Shown here: positions 4,683 to 5,698 of the stretch, piece after piece | Position numbering within the stretch: the stretch's first letter is position 1 | How the letters are laid out: every line of letters begins with the position of its first letter | Source: an uncultured Saprospiraceae bacterium | GTDB taxonomy: Bacteria > Bacteroidota > Bacteroidia > Chitinophagales > Saprospiraceae | Direction of reading: 5' to 3' | DNA length: 5,698 nucleotides | Assembly: GCA_937894165.1 (NCBI GenBank) | Contig: CALCSX010000107.1 | Span: 1-5,698, forward strand | Position numbers and translations under genes: made by a program | The notes under the pieces: model-generated | What the model saw: only the letters and a program-made list of their open reading frames with translations | The model's database searches: none | Told to the model about the DNA's origin: nothing

Positions 4683-4689
4683 TAGCGAT

Positions 4690-5334
4690 ATGAAAAAGGG
4701 ATTTATTTTTGATCTGGATGGGGTGATTGTGGACACGGCGCATTTTCATTATTTAGCATGGAAAAAGGTGGCTGAAGAGGTGGGTTTTTCCCTGACAGAG
4801 GAGTTAAATGAGGAGTTAAAGGGGGTATCGCGCGTAGATTCTTTGAAGCGAATTCTGGAATGGGCGAAGGTGGAAGTGGAAGAGGAGCAGTTTGAAGCGA
4901 TGATGCAAAGAAAGAATGAGGATTATTTGGCCTATATAGCTAACTTGAAAGCGGATGATATTTTGCCGGGCATTCAAGCGTTTATAAGTCAAGCTAAGGC
5001 GAAGGGGATTCCACTTGCCATTGGATCGGCGAGTAAGAATGCTCCGGGAATTCTCGCAAGTGTTGGACTCGCTGAGCATTTCGATGTTATCATCGATGGT
5101 AATGAAGTTTCTATAGCAAAACCTGATCCGGAAGTGTTTCTAGTGGCGGCATTAAGAATGCAAATGCCGGTAGCCGATTGTATTGTTTTCGAGGATTCAG
5201 CCGCCGGTATTGAAGCGGCTAATACTGCCGGAATGACCTCTGTCGGGGTCGGCGATCCTCAGGTGTTGAAGGATGCAGATTTTGTATTTCCGGGTTTCGA
5301 GAATATGAACATTGATATGTTTATCGAAGATTAA
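4690..5334 (+). CDS. pgmB: Beta-phosphoglucomutase
   Basis: The enzyme interconverts beta-D-glucose 1-phosphate and glucose 6-phosphate in the cytoplasm, using an aspartyl-phosphate and magnesium. The 214-residue HAD-fold protein has the family's usual length and nearly the numbering of the Lactococcus enzyme: nucleophile D8 and acid/base D10 in FDLDGVIVDT, H20 in the cap, KGVSR at 44-48 with R48 and S51, K75 in QRKNEDY, the loop-2 motif GSASKN at 112-117, K144 in AKPDPEVF, and the magnesium-binding pair E168-D169 in FEDSAAGIEAA. All catalytic residues are kept, so it should be active. The next gene, 53 bp on and on the same strand, is a family 65 phosphorylase whose product would be the substrate of this enzyme, which makes an operon likely. 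Upstream lie a palindrome at 4605-4619 and a long non-coding region. Confidence 0.96.
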   Translation: MKKGFIFDLDGVIVDTAHFHYLAWKKVAEEVGFSLTEELNEELKGVSRVDSLKRILEWAKVEVEEEQFEAMMQRKNEDYLAYIANLKADDILPGIQAFISQAKAKGIPLAIGSASKNAPGILASVGLAEHFDVIIDGNEVSIAKPDPEVFLVAALRMQMPVADCIVFEDSAAGIEAANTAGMTSVGVGDPQVLKDADFVFPGFENMNIDMFIED

Positions 5335-5387
5335 TATTTTATTATTTGGTAAAAATAATAATAAACACTATAAATAAATACATTTTA
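5335..5387. other. AT-rich spacer between pgmB and GH65 with a weak hairpin
   Basis: The 53-bp gap is almost wholly A and T. TTATTATTT (5339-5347) pairs with AAATAATAA (5353-5361) around the loop GGTAA. Made of A-T pairs only, the stem is weak and unlikely to stop transcription, so cotranscription of the two genes remains the simplest reading. No ribosome binding site of the GGAGG type precedes the GH65 start. Confidence 0.4.
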
Positions 5388-5698
5388 ATGAATCAAAGAT
5401 ATATTGTTCCGAATGAATGGTCTATAATAGAAGAAGGCTTTGATAAAGCCAGAGTCAAGGCTTCAGAAAGTTTGTTTAGTTTAGGCAATGGAGCAATGGG
5501 TCAGCGAGCCAATTTTGAGGAGACATATACCGGTCCAACTTTTGAGGGATCCTATATCGCCGGTGTGTACTATCCGGATAAGACAAGGGTTGGGTGGTGG
5601 AAAAATGGTTATCCCGAATATTTCGCCAAGGTATTGAATGCACCTAACTGGATAGGCATTGATGTTGAAATAAATGGTGAAAAATTAGATTTAAATAC
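5388..5698 (+). CDS. Glycoside hydrolase family 65 phosphorylase, N-terminal part (cut by right edge)
   Basis: An ATG at 5388 opens a frame that runs without a stop to the window edge, giving 103 full codons of a protein that in this family is about 750-800 residues long. The visible part is the N-terminal beta-sandwich domain. It carries the strongly conserved ESLFSLGNGAMGQRANFEE at about residues 27-45, then GSYIAGVYYPDKTRVGWWKN and YPEYFAKVLNAPNWIGI. Family 65 enzymes are inverting phosphorylases that split maltose, kojibiose, nigerose or trehalose with phosphate into beta-glucose 1-phosphate and a sugar, or in some cases hydrolases. The neighbouring pgmB strongly favours a phosphorylase. 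The exact sugar cannot be told, because the catalytic domain and its specificity loop lie outside the window. There is no signal peptide, so the enzyme should be cytoplasmic. Confidence 0.92.
   Translation, partial: MNQRYIVPNEWSIIEEGFDKARVKASESLFSLGNGAMGQRANFEETYTGPTFEGSYIAGVYYPDKTRVGWWKNGYPEYFAKVLNAPNWIGIDVEINGEKLDLN

Larger units (their letters stand above)
3926..4689. other. Gene-free region upstream of pgmB, rich in hairpins
   Basis: No credible gene is present. The short open frame at 4069-4269 translates a run of hairpins and has no domain. In order the region holds AATTACG repeats (3924-3951), a degraded CCTCCGGGG-type palindrome (about 3982-4000), a hairpin array (4033-4275), a TATTTTTG -7 box (4283-4290), a structured element (4347-4459), a 10-bp inverted repeat (4491-4584), and a 15-bp palindrome (4605-4619) before pgmB. 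Confidence 0.8.

Noticed and set aside
4816..5079. 87-codon open frame antisense to pgmB
   Set aside because: It lies within pgmB, whose catalytic motifs are all intact, and has no domain.

Overview
The window comes from a member of the Bacteroidota. The leading gene ends in a type IX secretion (T9SS) type A sorting domain, start regions mostly lack strong Shine-Dalgarno sequences, perfect copies of the Bacteroidota -7 promoter element TAnnTTTG occur, and the intergenic gaps carry the small-palindrome and CGCAAAG-type repeats often seen in this phylum. The style of the first protein (propeller-like repeats, then a LPNFPRFR segment and the sorting domain) would fit Saprospiria or a related environmental class, but that placement is weak.

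Layout. 1-780 (+): 3' part of a secreted propeller-like T9SS protein, cut by the left edge. 831-1358 (-): a Blc/apolipoprotein D-type lipocalin lipoprotein, convergent with the first gene. 1359-2226: about 870 bp with no credible gene, holding CTTCG/GCTCAG repeats, CGCAAAG repeats, a series of three-base-loop mini-hairpins, and a 32-bp tandem array whose unit contains the palindrome GTGAAT-AG-ATTCAC. 2227-2874 (-): queE, a radical-SAM enzyme of 7-deazaguanine synthesis, starting at TTG. 2912-3925 (+): a DUF2027-Smr domain protein, divergent from queE with a gap of only 37 bp. 3926-4689: 764 bp without a gene, holding AATTACG repeats, a run of strong hairpins, a compact structured element that may be an RNA, and a 15-bp operator-like palindrome. 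4690-5334 (+): pgmB, beta-phosphoglucomutase. 5388 to the right edge (+): N-terminal part of a family 65 glycoside phosphorylase.

How the genes work together. The one clear functional unit is pgmB plus GH65. An inverting GH65 phosphorylase splits an alpha-glucoside such as maltose, kojibiose or trehalose with phosphate to give beta-glucose 1-phosphate, and PgmB converts that to glucose 6-phosphate. The pair is probably the start of an alpha-glucan use operon continuing to the right. queE stands without other queuosine genes in view. The lipocalin and the T9SS protein show no functional link to their neighbours.

The most unusual content is non-coding: the in-register 32-bp palindrome array, the interleaved opposing -7 boxes between queE and the Smr gene, and the structured element with a symmetric purine-rich internal loop upstream of pgmB. 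No new protein system is evident.
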